Positions 63,661 to 64,000 of a stretch of DNA of 64,000 nt are shown piece by piece. The notes beneath the pieces were generated by a model. The model saw only the letters and a list, made by a program, of their open reading frames with translations, had not been told where the DNA came from and ran no database searches. Origin of the DNA: Salarias fasciatus (Eukaryota > Chordata > Actinopteri > Blenniiformes > Blenniidae); NCBI RefSeq assembly GCF_902148845.1, contig NC_043765.1, forward strand, positions 4,142,937 to 4,206,936. The letters are read 5' to 3'. The position numbers and the translations under genes were made by a program. Each line of letters begins with the position of its first letter. The stretch's first letter is position 1.

Positions 63661-64000
63661 GTGAGTCAAGCTCTGATTTATCTGAACCACAGCGAACCGG
63701 GAACTTTGTTTGTCGGATGCGGTTTGGTTTGTTGTTACTTCCGTGCGGAATTTTACTGAAGTTTGGCGGTTTTATAGCTTTTTGGTTATGTAACTTTACA
63801 CTAACCTGTGGATTTTTTTAAGGAATTGTGAATGTCATATGAATGCTACATATTAGTCCTTAATATTTTGGTGCCTGATGTCGATATCTGATGCGAGATG
63901 CTCGTCTTTATCGAGATTATATCCAATTTCCGAAAAACCCTGAAGAGGGAGGAGAATATGTGAGAGAAAATGAACAAAGAAGGAGGCTGATTAGCGGAGA
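63661..64000 (+). other. Start of first intron of the downstream gene
   Basis: Sequence after the GTGAGT donor, with no further exon recognised before the window ends. Confidence 0.4.

Overview
The window is vertebrate nuclear DNA, most likely from a ray-finned (teleost) fish. The genes are split by short spliceosomal introns, intergenic DNA is AT-rich and full of microsatellites, and degenerate tRNA-derived SINEs and a hAT-type MITE of fish type recur. The gene set includes fabp10, the liver basic fatty-acid/bile-acid binding protein that mammals lack. I see no bacterial operon, CRISPR array, true tRNA or rRNA gene, or endogenous retrovirus.

Layout from left to right: (1) 58-9117 (+), the last 21 visible coding exons of cfap69, a ciliary/flagellar armadillo-type protein; the N-terminus lies to the left. 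(2) 9.9-13.5 kb, two partial genes I cannot name: a minus-strand terminal exon with a poly(A) signal, and a plus-strand two-exon 3' end encoding a hydrophobic C-terminus. (3) 15646-24822 (+), slc9a1 (NHE1), 12 coding exons behind a GC-rich promoter, with a long 3' UTR. (4) 26.5-27.4 kb, a broken LINE reverse transcriptase on the minus strand. (5) 28567-29868 (+), fabp10, four exons. (6) 30766-35512 (+), srsf10, an SR splicing factor. (7) 39886-41394 (+), gja9, a connexin with its coding region in one exon. (8) 44439-42988 (-), mycbp, convergent with gja9. (9) 47388-53396 (+), a sialin-type SLC17 transporter. (10) 53.4-63.5 kb, gene-poor DNA with a 1-kb imperfect palindrome and long microsatellites. 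(11) About 63570 to the end, a TATA-type promoter and a likely untranslated first exon of a gene that continues to the right.

The genes do not form one pathway. slc9a1, srsf10, gja9 and mycbp all have human counterparts on 1p34-p36, so part of the block is old linkage. cfap69 and mycbp are both cilium/flagellum-linked, and mycbp has an RFX-like X-box just upstream.

The most striking result is at the splicing level. Three introns carry exact U12-type (minor spliceosome) donors, in cfap69, srsf10 and mycbp. The srsf10 minor intron starts ATATCCTTT and appears to end in AT rather than AC. It encloses a purine-rich cassette exon that matches the known SRSF10 autoregulatory exon. Other points are the loss of the family's key histidine in the sialin-like protein, and the large palindrome. 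I do not see a wholly undescribed system. The srsf10 minor-intron module and the two unnamed gene pieces are the best leads.
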